Shown piece by piece: positions 1-10,875 of a stretch of DNA of 64,000 nt. The number at the start of each line of letters is the position of its first letter. The stretch's first letter is position 1. The DNA is taken from positions 372,001 to 436,000 of the forward strand of contig NC_026504.1 of the NCBI RefSeq assembly GCF_000182925.2. The letters run 5' to 3'. The notes under the pieces were generated by a model, which saw nothing but the letters and a program-made list of their open reading frames with translations, was not told the origin of the DNA and made no database searches. The position numbers and the translations under genes were made by a program. The stretch is from Neurospora crassa OR74A. Its lineage: Eukaryota; Ascomycota; Sordariomycetes; Sordariales; Sordariaceae.

Positions 1-78
1 AAATAGAAGTTTTAAAGGTACTATTATAGCGATACCCTAAACCGTCGGCTACAAGCAATTTATAGAGGACTATTAGCC

Positions 79-700
79 TTAGAGTATTAGGCTAGATAAC
101 CCGTATATACTTCTTCTTAGTAAGCTTCTCCTTAACAGGCTTCTCCTCGGCGGGCTTCTTATTAGGCTTCTTACTAAACTTCTTAACGGGTTTCTCCTCG
201 GTAGGCTTCTCTTCGGCGGGCTTCTTAATAGGCTTCTTAATAGGCTTCTTAATAAGCTTCTTAATAGGCTTCTTCTTCGGAGGGGCAAAATTAATTTTAT
301 TATTACTATCGTCTATACCTTCGTATTTTATAAATATTATACTAATATCCCCCTTTCGCCTATCGTCGTCTCCTAAGCCATCGTTAAATTCCTTTATATA
401 ACCTCTATAATTATTATTTACCGCGAAATCCTACTTAATTAATAACTTATCCTCCTCACTAAATAGTTTATTATTATAATTTTTATTCTAGCTTCTAACT
501 TCGATATTATTGTCCTTTATAAAAATCTAGGCCTCGGCTTTATCAACCTCAGCCTCGTCTATATTATCGGCCTTATCCGTATTATTAACCTTATTTATAT
601 CGTTAACCTTATTAGTTATTCTAACCTCGTAGGCCTTATTAGCCTTATAAGCCTTATTAATATTATTAGCTTTATTAGTTACTCCAGCCTCAATACTAAA
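79..700 (-). pseudogene. Remnant of a Lys/Pro-rich coding region in the RIP tract
   Basis: On the minus strand one frame can still be followed through a low-complexity segment rich in Asn, Lys and Ala, then an acidic stretch with the words LFSEEDKLLIK and YRGYIKEFNDG, then a tail of repeated KKP, KKPI and EEKP units ending at about position 88. The SEEDKLL stretch recalls the start of a SANT/Myb-type helix, but that is only a resemblance. The frame is broken several times, as expected after RIP. It could be a gene of the degraded repeat or a captured host gene; I cannot tell which. It is not functional. Confidence 0.4.
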
Positions 701-1396
701 CTACGAATTTAATTCTCCGTATACAATATTATCTTTATAACGACTAAATCTAGTACACATAATTTAAAAGCGAAATAATTTAGTAGTAGTAATAATAGTA
801 ATAGTATTATTAATAATATCCTTTTAGGATTAGGTTTGGATCTAACGTTTAGGGGTAGCCTTCGTACGGGCTAGTAACCCCCTTTAGGAATTAGAACTAC
901 TCTTTTTCTAAGAGCCAGCGGTAATTTTCGTTTTAAAATTAATTTTAGAAGAAGTAGGGGTAGAAGTAGAGGGAGGGGTTTTAATAAACTTAGCCACACA
1001 AGCTATATCGTTGAAAATTATAATAATAGTATTAAAAGGGGAGGGAAATAGAAAAGGTAATAAAAAGAAAGAGAAAGAAATATTAGGATTTATAAATAAC
1101 CTCGTCTTTTATATAACAATTAATAGTATTAATCACTACAATTTAATTAATACGGACTTAATTATCTACCTGGTAATTACTAAATCTAGGCTATACTAAT
1201 AGAAATAGGGACTTTAATACTATATTAAGTATATATAAATAGAATTAAGCCCCTTAATACTATACTAAGTATCGCGGTTTTGCTACTGCTATATTGCTAT
1301 ACTGCGCTCCTGCATTCGGTATACTAGTAAACCAGTATTAACGAACGCAACGCAGTAAGAGTAGTAGTTAAGAAGTCTTGGCGTGCCTTAACCTTA

Positions 1397-1439
1397 CATT
1401 ACTGTACAGAAGTGCAGCTATAGAATCTACACAGTAATG
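1397..1439. repeat. Inverted repeat at the edge of the RIP tract
   Basis: CATTACTGT at 1397-1405 is the exact reverse complement of ACAGTAATG at 1431-1439, with 25 bases between. The pair sits where RIP-like composition gives way to normal sequence, so it may mark the end of the degraded element. Two similar 21-bp words (1212-1232 and 1252-1272, each itself nearly palindromic around TTAATACTA) lie just inside. Confidence 0.5.
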
Positions 1440-1450
1440 CAATATCCCCC

Positions 1451-2191
1451 CTAACTTTTTATTGTGGTAACGAATACGCCCTTAGGCAGAGACTCGGTTA
1501 TGTCTGGTGCAAGATGTCCGGGTTCTCTCCCAATCACTGTCATGGCCCTCGTTCTTGGGATCATTCTCTGGCGGTATCAATCTTTTAGAAAGGAACAACT
1601 CAATCTGTCCTTGTATCTATCCCCTTGCATTTCAGGACCTCCCTCCTCCATATCTCATTGCGTACCTTTCATCTGATGTGTTTGATGTCCTCGCTGCCGG
1701 CGGGCAACTGCCGTCAGTTTCTTCCAGGTCCAAATGGCCCATGCGGCAGCCACCACGCTTTCCAGGCTGGCCCCTTCACCCCCCGTCTGCTATTAGGTCC
1801 TCTCTCGTTTTGGTGTTTCCCCCAACTCACATCACTTCTGTTCGTCCACCAAACTGTCTTTTCAGTCGTGAAGTGTCGTGTTGGACAGCAATCGTCACGC
1901 TCGAATTCCGCGATTCGAATTGTCGCTCCTTTGCTACATTTCTTCCACTCCTTTACTAAAATTCCTCGTAAGTCGCATTATCCAGCCCTCGCCGGAATCA
2001 TGGCCTTCTACCCCGCCGGATCACAACTGTTCTCGACGCCTTGGATCACATCTTGTGTTACAACCCACATAACCCTCACCTCTTCGAGCGATCCTCAACA
2101 ATGACCACTCACTTTTGGTGCAACGATTGCGCCAGTGTCGGTTATATACATAACGTCGCGAACTCACACATCCTCATACCCCTTGTAGGCA
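1451..2191 (+). other. Upstream region of gene A
   Basis: Ordinary GC content with pyrimidine-rich stretches typical of Neurospora leaders. No conserved gene was recognised; the open frames here are not supported by codon pattern or family resemblance. It probably contains the promoter and 5' leader of gene A. Confidence 0.4.
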
Positions 2192-3687
2192 ATGGACCCT
2201 CCCAATCCTCCCCCGGAGAGAGTCGCAACCAGCCTTGAGAATTTCTACCAGATTCAGAGAGAGAAGCAGGCCGAGAGGGAGGCAGCCGCCACCCCCCAGC
2301 CAAACACCACGGCCGACGATTTTCCCGATGACCCGGTCGCGCAGTGCGCCTTAGTCAACCAGATGGTGCAAGCCATGCAGAACATGGATGATATCGTCGA
2401 CAACTTTGTCGATAACCCCAACGAGAACGACGCCGTTCGTTTCGTTCTATCTGTTCCGAGAAAGGAGCTACTGGAAGAGAGTTGGAAGCTGTTAGTAAGT
2501 AGTCATGTCGCAACCTGATGTACCATGCATCACAGAATGATTAGCTTCCCCGCCTTTCTAACTCTTTTCATTGTGAAGGGCAAGGCTTACAACGCCCAGC
2601 GTGGAATCCTCGACCCCGACGTGTTCTCGCCGGAGATTCCCAACTTCATCACCAGATGGCGGTTGATGATGGGAACATTCAGAGTAAGCGCCCTCGTTCT
2701 GCTTTGTCCACTTATCGGTGATGTCTTCAGCTGACACGGGTGCTCAGCATTGCAAGGCTGCTGTCTCAGACTTGTTCTCCGTGCCCTTTGTGCAGAGATA
2801 CACGGCTAATCCGGTCATGGAGTTGGATGTGAGTTACATTGAGTCCCACATGATGGGTCGCCTGCTAACGTGGTGCTCCCTTCCGCTAGACGAAGGTATC
2901 AAACAACCATACAAATAGGATGAGGAAGTACAACAAGGAGGTCCATGGAGCTGACAAGTATGGAGGGGGCACGACCACGGTTGGGGACGTTACCGAGGCC
3001 AGAAATGGCTTGGGTGAAGTTGTTGAACGATTTATCAAACCGAGAAAGCGTCCTCTTTCCGAGCTACTGGATGAGGACCTGGCGAGGTTTGCCGAAGTCA
3101 AGCGCCTGAGAACCCGCACGGCCACCGGAGGTTCTGCTGCTTCTGGAGGCGCATCTGGCATCACCGCGGCCGTCGGTATCATGCCCACACTTCAAGGGCA
3201 ACCCGCCAACATGCAAGAACAGCCTGCCTCTCAGGAGCAACATACCACCATCCAGGAAACCCCCGCCGCCATGCGGTATGAAGCGGCATCCATCCAAGAG
3301 GAACCCATCATCGATAAGCAACTTGCTCATCAGCAGAACCAAGAGGGATCAGAACCTCTTGTTGTTTCCAATGGCCTCAGCAGCCCTGAGCCCGGGTTCG
3401 CCAACTACAGCCCTCTTGACCAGCTCCAGGCGCCCGATCACCACCAGTCATTGGACGGAGAGTTTGGCTACAACTCGCTGAATCAGTATCTGCCTGCTCC
3501 CGAGGTCGGCGCAGATGCCGGTTCCTTGACGTGGGATCAAGAGCATCAGCAGCCCGACGATTTCCTTGATTTCTTTGACCTCGACGAATACATCCGCCGT
3601 TCCCAACCCATCGCTGGTAGTTCCGAAGACAATAATGGCAGTCAAGCTGACGAGGGATCTGGATCTACGGATCAGTCCAAGAACTAG
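2192..3687 (+). CDS. Gene A: orphan family protein, short subfamily, 428 aa
   Basis: Four exons fit GT-AG rules and phase 0 throughout: 2192-2494, 2579-2683, 2748-2828 and 2890-3687, giving 428 residues. The second acceptor is an unusual AAG, chosen because it keeps the 35-codon exon seen in gene C. Residues 1-101 are acidic and end in ESWKLL. The 35-codon exon contains ITRWRLMM, and the 27-codon exon reads from HCKAAV to VMELD. Exon 4 opens TKVSNNHTNR and carries a bipartite nuclear-localisation-like stretch, KPRKRPLSELL...EVKRLR, followed by a Gln/Ser/Asp-rich tail ending in SQPIAGSSEDN...QSKN. I recognise no named domain; a nuclear location is inferred only from the basic stretch. It is the first copy of a local family and is closest to C. 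The ATG follows a normal leader and is the only one that supports the family N-terminus. Confidence 0.8.
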
Positions 3688-4378
3688 TCCTCAAGTTTTA
3701 GTCGTGGAGACTGATCGACCTACCACTGATTATATCGATCTTTCGAGCAAGTGCTCCAGAAGTTCAGGCTTGGACTACTTGTCTAACGTCTATTGTGAAT
3801 GGGGCGGTGGGGAGGGCGAGGTGCAAGTTGCATCGGGATGCCGGTCGGTATGTCTGCTACATGGCTTTCTTCCTCGTGGATCGAACTCAAGTTGGGTTCT
3901 ATTCTTCAAAGCGGCGCGGCGTAGGGCATCGTTCGTTGGTGCAAGTCGCCCAGAATTTGTTTTGTTTTGTCTTGTAGCTTCTCTTTCAGTTTTCTCTCGG
4001 GCCATCGGCTATTTGATGTTTCTCGACAAGGCTTCGATCCTTGTCTCACTCTCCTATAGAAATACTTCTTTACTAGCTCTTACTCTGATTTGCTTCCATT
4101 CTCCTTTCCAGTGACTAAATGGAATTGGGCACAGAACGCCTTTCCTAAAATCATGAATGAACGGAGGGCTCTGTTTGTAGCAGCTCATGATTGAGTATCC
4201 CTCGTCTGATGTCCTCGCTCGCCCTTCTCCCAACAGCGCATCCTCACAATTCCAACCTCAACCTACGAATCGCGTTCTTGTCGCCACAAAAGGAACGTCA
4301 TTACGACGATTCAAGGTCGACTTCTTCAACTCGTTGAGAACATAGACGGAACTTTAATACTCACCCCTCACCTTGAAC
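3688..4378. other. Intergenic region with 3' flank module shared with gene C
   Basis: No gene seen. Around 3820-3990 the sequence carries GCAAGTTGCATC and, about 120 bp on, GGTGCAAGT-GCCCAGA-TTTTGTTT. The same two words in the same order follow gene C at about 7920-8050. The shared 3' flank shows that A and C were duplicated together with downstream DNA. Confidence 0.55.
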
Positions 4379-5231
4379 ATGAATCCCAACATCCCTCATG
4401 CTCCTCCTCAGAGGTTCATTGCCAGCGCAGCCCAGTTCCATCAACTCCAATAAGCGGCTAGGGCAGTAGCGCTAAAGAGCGCCAACGCAGCAAGATACGC
4501 CAACTTCCCTAGAAGAGATAACGAAAAGTTGGTGTTAATCGACGAGTTGCTAGCGGCCATGACCAACACGGCTGGTCTCGTCGACAATGTGGGCAATAAC
4601 CCTGACGAAAACGGCAATGTCAAGGCCATCCGCAATATGACAAGGGAGAGGCAAGAGATGCTGCGTTCGTTCCACAATCATCTCTGAACGAGCAAAAGCT
4701 ATCGCGATGAAATTTATTCGACGCTTTGCATTGTGTTCATCGGGAGGGTCCCGACAGGAGGCTAGGGACCGCGTCACCAAAGCACGATCCCTGATTCATG
4801 GTAATAAGTAGAGTGCTGGAGATCAAACTTGAGGCGAAGGAAATCAAGATTACAGAGCCAGACATCCTGGAGGCTAAGATCACTGGCAAGCATGCCAAAA
4901 AAACATACCACCCGGCCACGAGAAAAAGGGTCAGGCAGTTTACCAGAGATGGACGCCCCTACAAAAGTGGGGAGTTCGTTGAGACTATCCCAACCAGTAC
5001 TCTGCTCCTCCCAATAGTTATACAAATGGTGGATTGCCCATTTGGGATCGAGAGGCACAGCGACCCGTCGACCCAATGCCGTACTTGAGTTTCAGCAGGC
5101 ATTTCGAGGATAACCAGCCCATCGCTGGTCGCTCCGGAGGCAGTGGCGGCAGCCGAACTGCCAATGCCCAGAAGTCTGGAGCTGCGAATAATCCCAACGA
5201 TGAGTCTCCTAGCGGAGCTAGCGGCAATTAA
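4379..5231 (+). pseudogene. Copy B (first part): decayed family member, rearranged
   Basis: From the ATG at 4379 the translation follows gene C: QRFIASAAQFHQL matches QRIIRNAAHFHQL, and LVLIDELLAAMTNTAGLVDN matches VLIDEMLEAMANTAGVVDN. An in-frame TAA interrupts it after about 24 codons, and no TGG-x-x-Leu exon end with a good donor follows. A weak echo of the second exon (EPDILEAKIT) lies near 4855. At 4985-5231 a frame resembles the C-terminal tail of gene A (NQPIAGRS against SQPIAGSS) and stops at 5231. A tail-like segment therefore lies upstream of exons 3-4 (see second part), so the copy is not only mutated but rearranged. It is a dead member of the A/C subfamily. Confidence 0.7.
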
Positions 5232-5324
5232 TCGTTAGAGGTAACTGAGAACATACCTATGTTGCAGAAGCGCCTTCTCTCCCTCACTCCGTCATTTGCA
5301 ACTTAATGCTGACATGGGTCCCTA

Positions 5325-5730
5325 GAACTCAAAGGCTGCCTGTTCAGACTTGTTTGGCCGCCCATACATGTAGAGGTACACTTGCAACCCTATTCCGGGA
5401 TTGAGACAAAAAGTGTCCAACAATGATACTAACAGAATGAGAAAATACAACATATGAGATCACGGGCACCAGGGACAACGGGAGTACGGTTATCGAGATC
5501 GGCAACATTGCCGAGGTCAGGGACGCCTCTAGGAACCTGGTCAAAACAATCATCAAGCCGTTGAAACGCTCCCAGAGCGACTTTCTCGACGGGGAGTTAC
5601 CCGTGGAGCTGTCCAAGCCGAAGCGATAGGAAGTCGCAGGACCAGAACAACGGGAGTGACTACGAGGACTCCGACAGAAGCGCCTCGTTGAGCACAAGTA
5701 TCTTCCATCTGATGTCCACGTCCGCAATTA
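5325..5730 (+). pseudogene. Copy B (second part): exon 3-4 remnant
   Basis: NSKAACSDLFGRPYM then RYTCNP parallels HCKAAVSDLFSVPF...RYTANP of gene A, with a stop inside the 27-codon block. After an intron-like gap comes KVSNNDTNRMRKYN, nearly identical to TKVSNNHTNRMRKYN of A. Then follow a broken frame with IKPLKRSQSDFL and SKPKR, equivalent to the KPRKR...KVKR nuclear-localisation-like motif. Several stops and frame changes make it non-coding. It lies downstream of a tail-like segment, which is the wrong order for an intact gene. Confidence 0.7.
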
Positions 5731-5980
5731 ATTCTTCCCAACCGTATCGCAGGTAACAGCCGGCATCCCACCCGGCAGGCACTGCACGTCAACCTAGAGG
5801 TAAGGAATGCCCATTCACTTACTTTGGAGAGGCTCCAGCGACCCCCCCGCGACCCATCTTGCGCCTCTCTCTTTACTTTCGTGGGCCTTCTCACTCGCAC
5901 CTCCTCCACAAGCGAAACTGATCAAAGAAAGCAACTGATCACGTCACTGTCGTCAACCCAAGAAAAGCATTTTCTACAAA

Positions 5981-7563
5981 ATGGAACCTACGGGCCCTCC
6001 TGCGCGTCCGCAGAGAATCATCAGGAACGCCGCCCATTTCCACCAGTTGGAGGCAGAGGCCAGAGCAGCGGCGCTTAGCGGTGCTAACGCAGGATACTGC
6101 GGTGACTTCCCAGAAAACGATGATGACGCCCAGGGCGTGTTGATTGACGAGATGCTGGAGGCAATGGCCAATACCGCTGGCGTCGTTGACAATGACAGCT
6201 CTGACGTCAAGGTTATTCGCGATCTGCCTAGAGATAAACAGGAAATAATGGCATGGAGGGCCCTGGTAAGTGGCTTTTATTACGAAATCCAGATACTTCC
6301 CATGAAATCAGTACTAACGCACCTTTTCGTGCAGTTCAAAGTCCGCGACACCCAGCAAGGCCTTCACAACCCGGATATTCTGACGGCACGCTTCCCCGAC
6401 TTCACGAGTAGGTGGAAGGCAGTTTTGGCCCTTGTGCGCGTAAGACTCTCCTCTGTCTCGTTTTATTCTCGTCAATAAGATGCTGACGCAGGAGCTCAGT
6501 CCAGCAAGGCCGGAGCCACCCAGTTTTTCGCGGTGCACTACCTGGACCGCTATACAGCGAACCCTATTATGGAGCTCAATGTAAGTTCAGGCGATCGTAT
6601 GCCTCCGAATACAACAGGATGGGCAGACCTCTAACGTGCTTTGGCCTCCGTCACCTGCTTTAGACGAAAATATCAAACAACAACACGAACAGAAATAAGG
6701 ACTACAACTATGAGCTCAAGGCAGCCAGGGATCATGGTCAAATCGTCACGAAGTTTGATGATCGCGCCGAGATCAGAGACACCTCGGGAACGCTCCTCAA
6801 AACATTGATGAAGCCGAGGAAACGCGTCCTGAGCGAGTTTCTTCCCCCGGAACTGGCTCAGTCCCCGGCGGCCAAGGTGAAACGTTCTAGGGGAAGTCGC
6901 AGGGGCATGGGAGCTTCTGCAAGTCCGGTAGGTGTGTCTTCTGTTGCCAATGGAGGACAGACTACCGAGAACCACGCTGCGAGCTCCCTCCACGCTATTC
7001 AAGAGGAAGAAGCGTACGAGCCTGTTCATGCGGATTCCTCTAGCGTCCCCCTCGGCGACAATCATTCGAACCGTCAACACCTCAACGCCGATAATTTTAC
7101 TATGAACTCATCCCAGACCGATGAAGTCCCGACTCAAGCATTTCAGAGCAACGCCGACTACCCACGCGCCGAACTTTTTGATGACGAACTGTTCAGTGGC
7201 GACCAAAGTAATACCGACCTGAGCTACGCCGACCTGGATAACGCCTACCTGGACAGTTCTGAGCATGGCCGCCCCAACTACAGTGGCGACAACTTGACCA
7301 ACAGCTTGAACGACACGGTCTTGAACAACACTGGCTCCAATAGCACTGGCCTTCACCCAAGCATCGCCACTCTCGGGAACGCAGGTCAGCATCACATGCC
7401 GCATCAAACTCAGCTCCCATCCCTCGAGCGGGATCACAGCAACACCAACTATGGCGGTAACGAGGCTGGTTTCAGACGTACAGCTGTAAACCGATCTGGT
7501 CGTGTTATCCAAAATGCGGCTGGTGCGAGTTGGTGGGTAGAGGATAGTTCCTCCGGCGAGTGA
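5981..7563 (+). CDS. Gene C: orphan family protein, short subfamily, 456 aa
   Basis: Exons 5981-6265, 6335-6439, 6500-6580 and 6664-7563 have clean GT-AG borders and phase 0, giving 456 residues. The sizes of exon 1 (95 codons), exon 2 (35) and exon 3 (27) are family constants. Exon 1 holds VLIDEMLEAMANTAGVVDN and ends AWRAL. Exon 2 contains NPDILTARFPDFTSRWKA. Exon 3 runs from SSKAGATQFF to NPIMELN. Exon 4 opens TKISNNNTNR, then has KPRKRVLSEFLPPEL...KVKRSRGSRR, a probable nuclear localisation signal. It ends in a long Asn/Asp/Ser/His-rich tail with repeats of the type N-x-D-L-x-x-A-D-L-D-N. Function unknown. It sits between decayed copy B and gene D, all in the same orientation. The ATG is preceded by an A-rich leader (CTACAAA). 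Confidence 0.82.
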
Positions 7564-8901
7564 ACGCTTCTACCCACGGCTGGAGTTTGACCCAGTCCCG
7601 GAAAAAGTGTCAGTCTGCTTGCCTGGGTACATGGAGGCGGAAATTCGAATGGTATCGGAACGAGTAAGTTGTTGTTAGCCAACTGGGTGTCAGAGAGCCC
7701 TATCTGGCCTCTAAACTTCCAACACGTATATGATGATCTAGCTTCCGTCATGACCCTCATTCATTCTATCCATGGGCAAATTTCAAGCAGACTCAGTCGA
7801 TGAAATACACAAGTTGGGTGTCTTTGGGCGTGTCGACGTGGGTACCGGCAGCTATATCAATTTGGAAGGCTAGGGCATTGGTGCTGGTTGTCTGATATCC
7901 GAGTGGACGAGGAAGGGGAAGATGCAAGTTGCATCTGGGGACCACTCTTCATATTTAGACGGGGTCTCAAAGGCACGAAGGAAACTCGAGATGAGTTTCT
8001 GGGGGAGTGTCGGTTGCTTTTCTCTGGTGCAAGTTGCCCAGATTTTGTTTTTACTTTATCGTTGTTTTCATTTCGCCCATTCTGGTGCAGACAACATATT
8101 CCCGTGGGATATTCATGGAATGATAGGTCATGAGTGTTTTCTTTGAGTCCTTATATAAGCCCAGCGGAAGTTCACGTCAACGCCATTGTCAGGAAACTGT
8201 CTTCAGTCGACTTCGAAGTCGCGCCAGAGGACACCTCGGTGAACACCATCTCTAACTTTACATGCCGCAACCGAAGTTACTCTCATGCATCCCCGTCAGT
8301 CCGTACGCCGCCGTATCCAGCGACTCGCGATTCGTGTGTGGACAGTGCGCGGTGAACGTCTTCTTTAACGGCTTTCTCCCACAATGCCATCTTCACGCAA
8401 ACCTTCCATCTGATTTTCGTTGACGTCCTTGTCGCCGACAGGTTCAAAACAGCAGGTGAAGGTGTCAAGGGCCAAACGCGTTTTCCACATTCTTTTCCCC
8501 ATTCACTTTGTCCACTGCAAACACCTACAAAAGGTCCGACCCTTTTGCTTGTTGTCTCTCCCAAAAAACCACCGCCAACTTTCTACACCCAAGGTCAAAA
8601 CCGCCTTGACTTTGACAGTATCGACTCTACTCGCTTTCTCGAACCGAGCTTTACCTTTCGAGGAATACCTTAATTCCAAATCGTATGTATCTTTCTTCGT
8701 GCACTCATTCAAGATCGTTCCGGCCAGTTCGATTCTTGTTTGATGCGCCTCGTCATTGCTAGTCCCCCACGTCATTGTTGCCCTATCCCTTGACAATTCC
8801 AAAGAATGATTGATTACTTTGCAACAGATGACGGCTATGATGCCTTGTGCTTAAGGTAGGAAAGGGAGGTCTTGACTAGTTACTTACTCACTTCGCAGAC
8901 A
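7564..8901. other. Intergenic region between genes C and D
   Basis: Contains the second copy of the A/C 3' module (about 7918-8075, starting GATGCAAGTTGCATC). The remainder is pyrimidine-rich and probably the leader and promoter of D; CTTCGCAG just before the D start codon could be a 5' leader splice acceptor. No further gene was recognised. Confidence 0.45.
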
Positions 8902-10638
8902 ATGAGCTCCAACGCTCAACTGCCCAGGCAGCGGTACATCCAGTCTATGGATGATTACTGGAGACTGGAGATGGAGGCACTGATGTCTCCTAACAGCGGT
9001 GGAGGTACTGCTGCCGATATTCCCACCACCGATGAGGAACGCTTCAGGTTGGTCGACCAAATGGTCGCAGCCTTCCGGAACACAGACAACATCTGCGATT
9101 CTAGGGCCGACACCCACGGCCACATTAGGTTTGTCGAGGAAGAACTTACCGACAAGAGCGCAGAGCGTATGGCATGGAAACTCTTGGTACGTAGACCTAT
9201 CCCCAAAACCTACCTCTACTTTCACCCATTTATTACTTGATTCCCCCCGCATACAGCTACATCCGGTCAACTCTTCTAACGCTAGCACTCTGCAGGCCGA
9301 GACGCAGGCATGTGAAGGCAGCGAAGGCGATTTTCTAAGCAACCCTGCGACCAGAATCGCTAGGGCGCAGTTCAAAGACTTCACCACCAGATGGAGGGTC
9401 ATAGTTGCTGTCTTCGCGGTGAGTCTGTCCCTTCTACTCTTTTCATTACCTCGACCCTAACCACTTTCTTCCCGGAGTAGTGCTGCAAGGCAGCCGTTTC
9501 CAACCTATTTCAGCCTTCCATCGTGGAGAGGTTTGTCAACAACCCGATTACCGAGTTGGATGTAGGACAAAGTCCTTTCACCTTGCATCATTAGGAGTCG
9601 TCGCTTACGCTTTTACAGACTAAGCTATCCAACCTACACACCAATCAGATCAAAGCACATAACGCGAAGATCGCTGCCGCGGTTAAGGAGCATGGCTCCG
9701 CAGCATTTGATCGTGAGACCGGCGTGCTGAGGGACAGCGATGGCACTGTCCTTGACGTTCTACTCCGTCCACAGAAGCGCAGATTGGCGGACGTCTTGCC
9801 GCCGGACCTCATCCCACATGCGAAGGTGAAGCGCGTTAGGCGCTCCCGTCGACAGGCCCAGACACCGGCCAACAACCAGGACAACGCCCATGACGATCCC
9901 AACGGCGACAATGATTCCAATGGCGGCAACGATCCCAGCGGTGCCAACCAACATCAATCGGACAACGAGAGCCAGTTTGACAACGAGTATGGTTCGGAAA
10001 ACGATTATGACCAATCTGATAGCGAGTATAATGGCGCGGGTGATGCTCAAAGCGGCAACCAACTTGAAGAGCAAGCCGCGACACCGAGTGCGCACCAGTT
10101 CCATGACGCCTCGGATTACTCCGTCCATGTCCATGAACAGCACTTCATTTCCCGGATGATCGACCACGAAGTAGCTCACGCAGTTGAGATGGCGTCATCC
10201 TCATCTCACCAGTCCGAGCATCACGACCAGGAAGTCCATGGTGGTCAACTCCCTGCCTTCGACCCGGCTTGGAGCGAGGATTATGGTCTTCAGCCGGCTG
10301 GCAACGCTCAAGGTACCGGTCTTGAGGGCTTCCTCCCCAGTGGTCTCAATCCAATTGTCCCCCATCACAGTTCCCCCCATCTCATTGCCCCTCTGCACAG
10401 TTCCCCCCCTCCCATTTCCCTTTACCAGGAATCCCCACCTGACTATTCTCTTTACCCCAACTCCCCCTACCACAGTTCCCTCCATCACAATTATCCCCAT
10501 CCCACTGTCACTCATCCCAACCACCAGTATGGCAGGCAGACCACCCCAGCTACCCGCTCGGCCAACGGCGCTCATCATACTCACAACCACCCGGGAAACC
10601 AGACCTTTACGTTGGAGGGAGATCTCTACGAGATCTGA
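8902..10638 (+). CDS. Gene D: orphan family protein, short subfamily, 502 aa
   Basis: Exons 8902-9186, 9296-9418, 9481-9561 and 9619-10638, all phase 0, give 502 residues. Exon 1 is exactly 95 codons, as in gene C, and ends MAWKLL. Exon 3 is 27 codons (CCKAAVSNLF to NPITELD). The acceptor of exon 2 is ambiguous: 9296 follows a CTAAC branch site, but 9257 also keeps the frame and would add 13 residues. Exon 4 opens TKLSNLHTNQ, has RPQKRRLADVLPPDL...KVKRVRRSRRQ (nuclear-localisation-like), then a strongly Asn/Asp/Gln/His-rich region. Pro/Ser/His repeats such as HHSSPHL and LHSSPPP follow, and the C-terminus is TLEGDLYEI. That ending and the 3' flank are shared with copies E and F, so D is the intact parent or sister of that array. 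Molecular role unknown. Confidence 0.82.
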
Positions 10639-10680
10639 AGGGGGGTATCACATTGCCTGTCGGCCTAGGGAAGTCCATTG

Positions 10681-10810
10681 GTTGTTCACACGTACAAGTA
10701 TTATTCCAGCTCGTTGATTTGACAAGAGCCATCAGAAATAGCATTGCGTTTCAGTTTTCAATCTTCTCTCCCTCTCCCTATAGAAATATGGTTTTAGTGA
10801 TTGTTGCGCC
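10681..10810 (+). repeat. 3' flank module, copy 1 (after D)
   Basis: A stretch with TTCACA, TTCCAGCTC, GCATTGCGTTTCAG, TTCTCTCCCTCTCCC, AAATATGGTTTT and GTGATTGTTGC. The same ordered words recur after F, and less completely after E. It probably represents 3' untranslated DNA copied with each unit. Confidence 0.6.
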
Positions 10811-10875
10811 TTGATACCGGCGATTAAGCTAGGTGCCTTAGGTACCACTATAGATTGCATTCCGTTGTGACACCG

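Larger units (their letters stand above)
1..1450. repeat. AT-rich RIP-degraded repeat tract
   Basis: This tract is dominated by TA-containing words and almost lacks CA and TG dinucleotides, while CG and GC-rich islands survive. That is the footprint of repeat-induced point mutation, which turns CpA into TpA in duplicated DNA of Neurospora. Base composition changes sharply to ordinary Neurospora sequence at about 1440-1460, so the right edge of the affected repeat lies there; the left edge is outside the window. The element family cannot be named from what remains. It should be treated as a fossil with many breaks. Confidence 0.8.

Noticed and set aside
9257-9295. Longer second exon in gene D
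   Set aside because: In frame, but the branch-site word and paralogue length favour the acceptor at 9296; left as an alternative.
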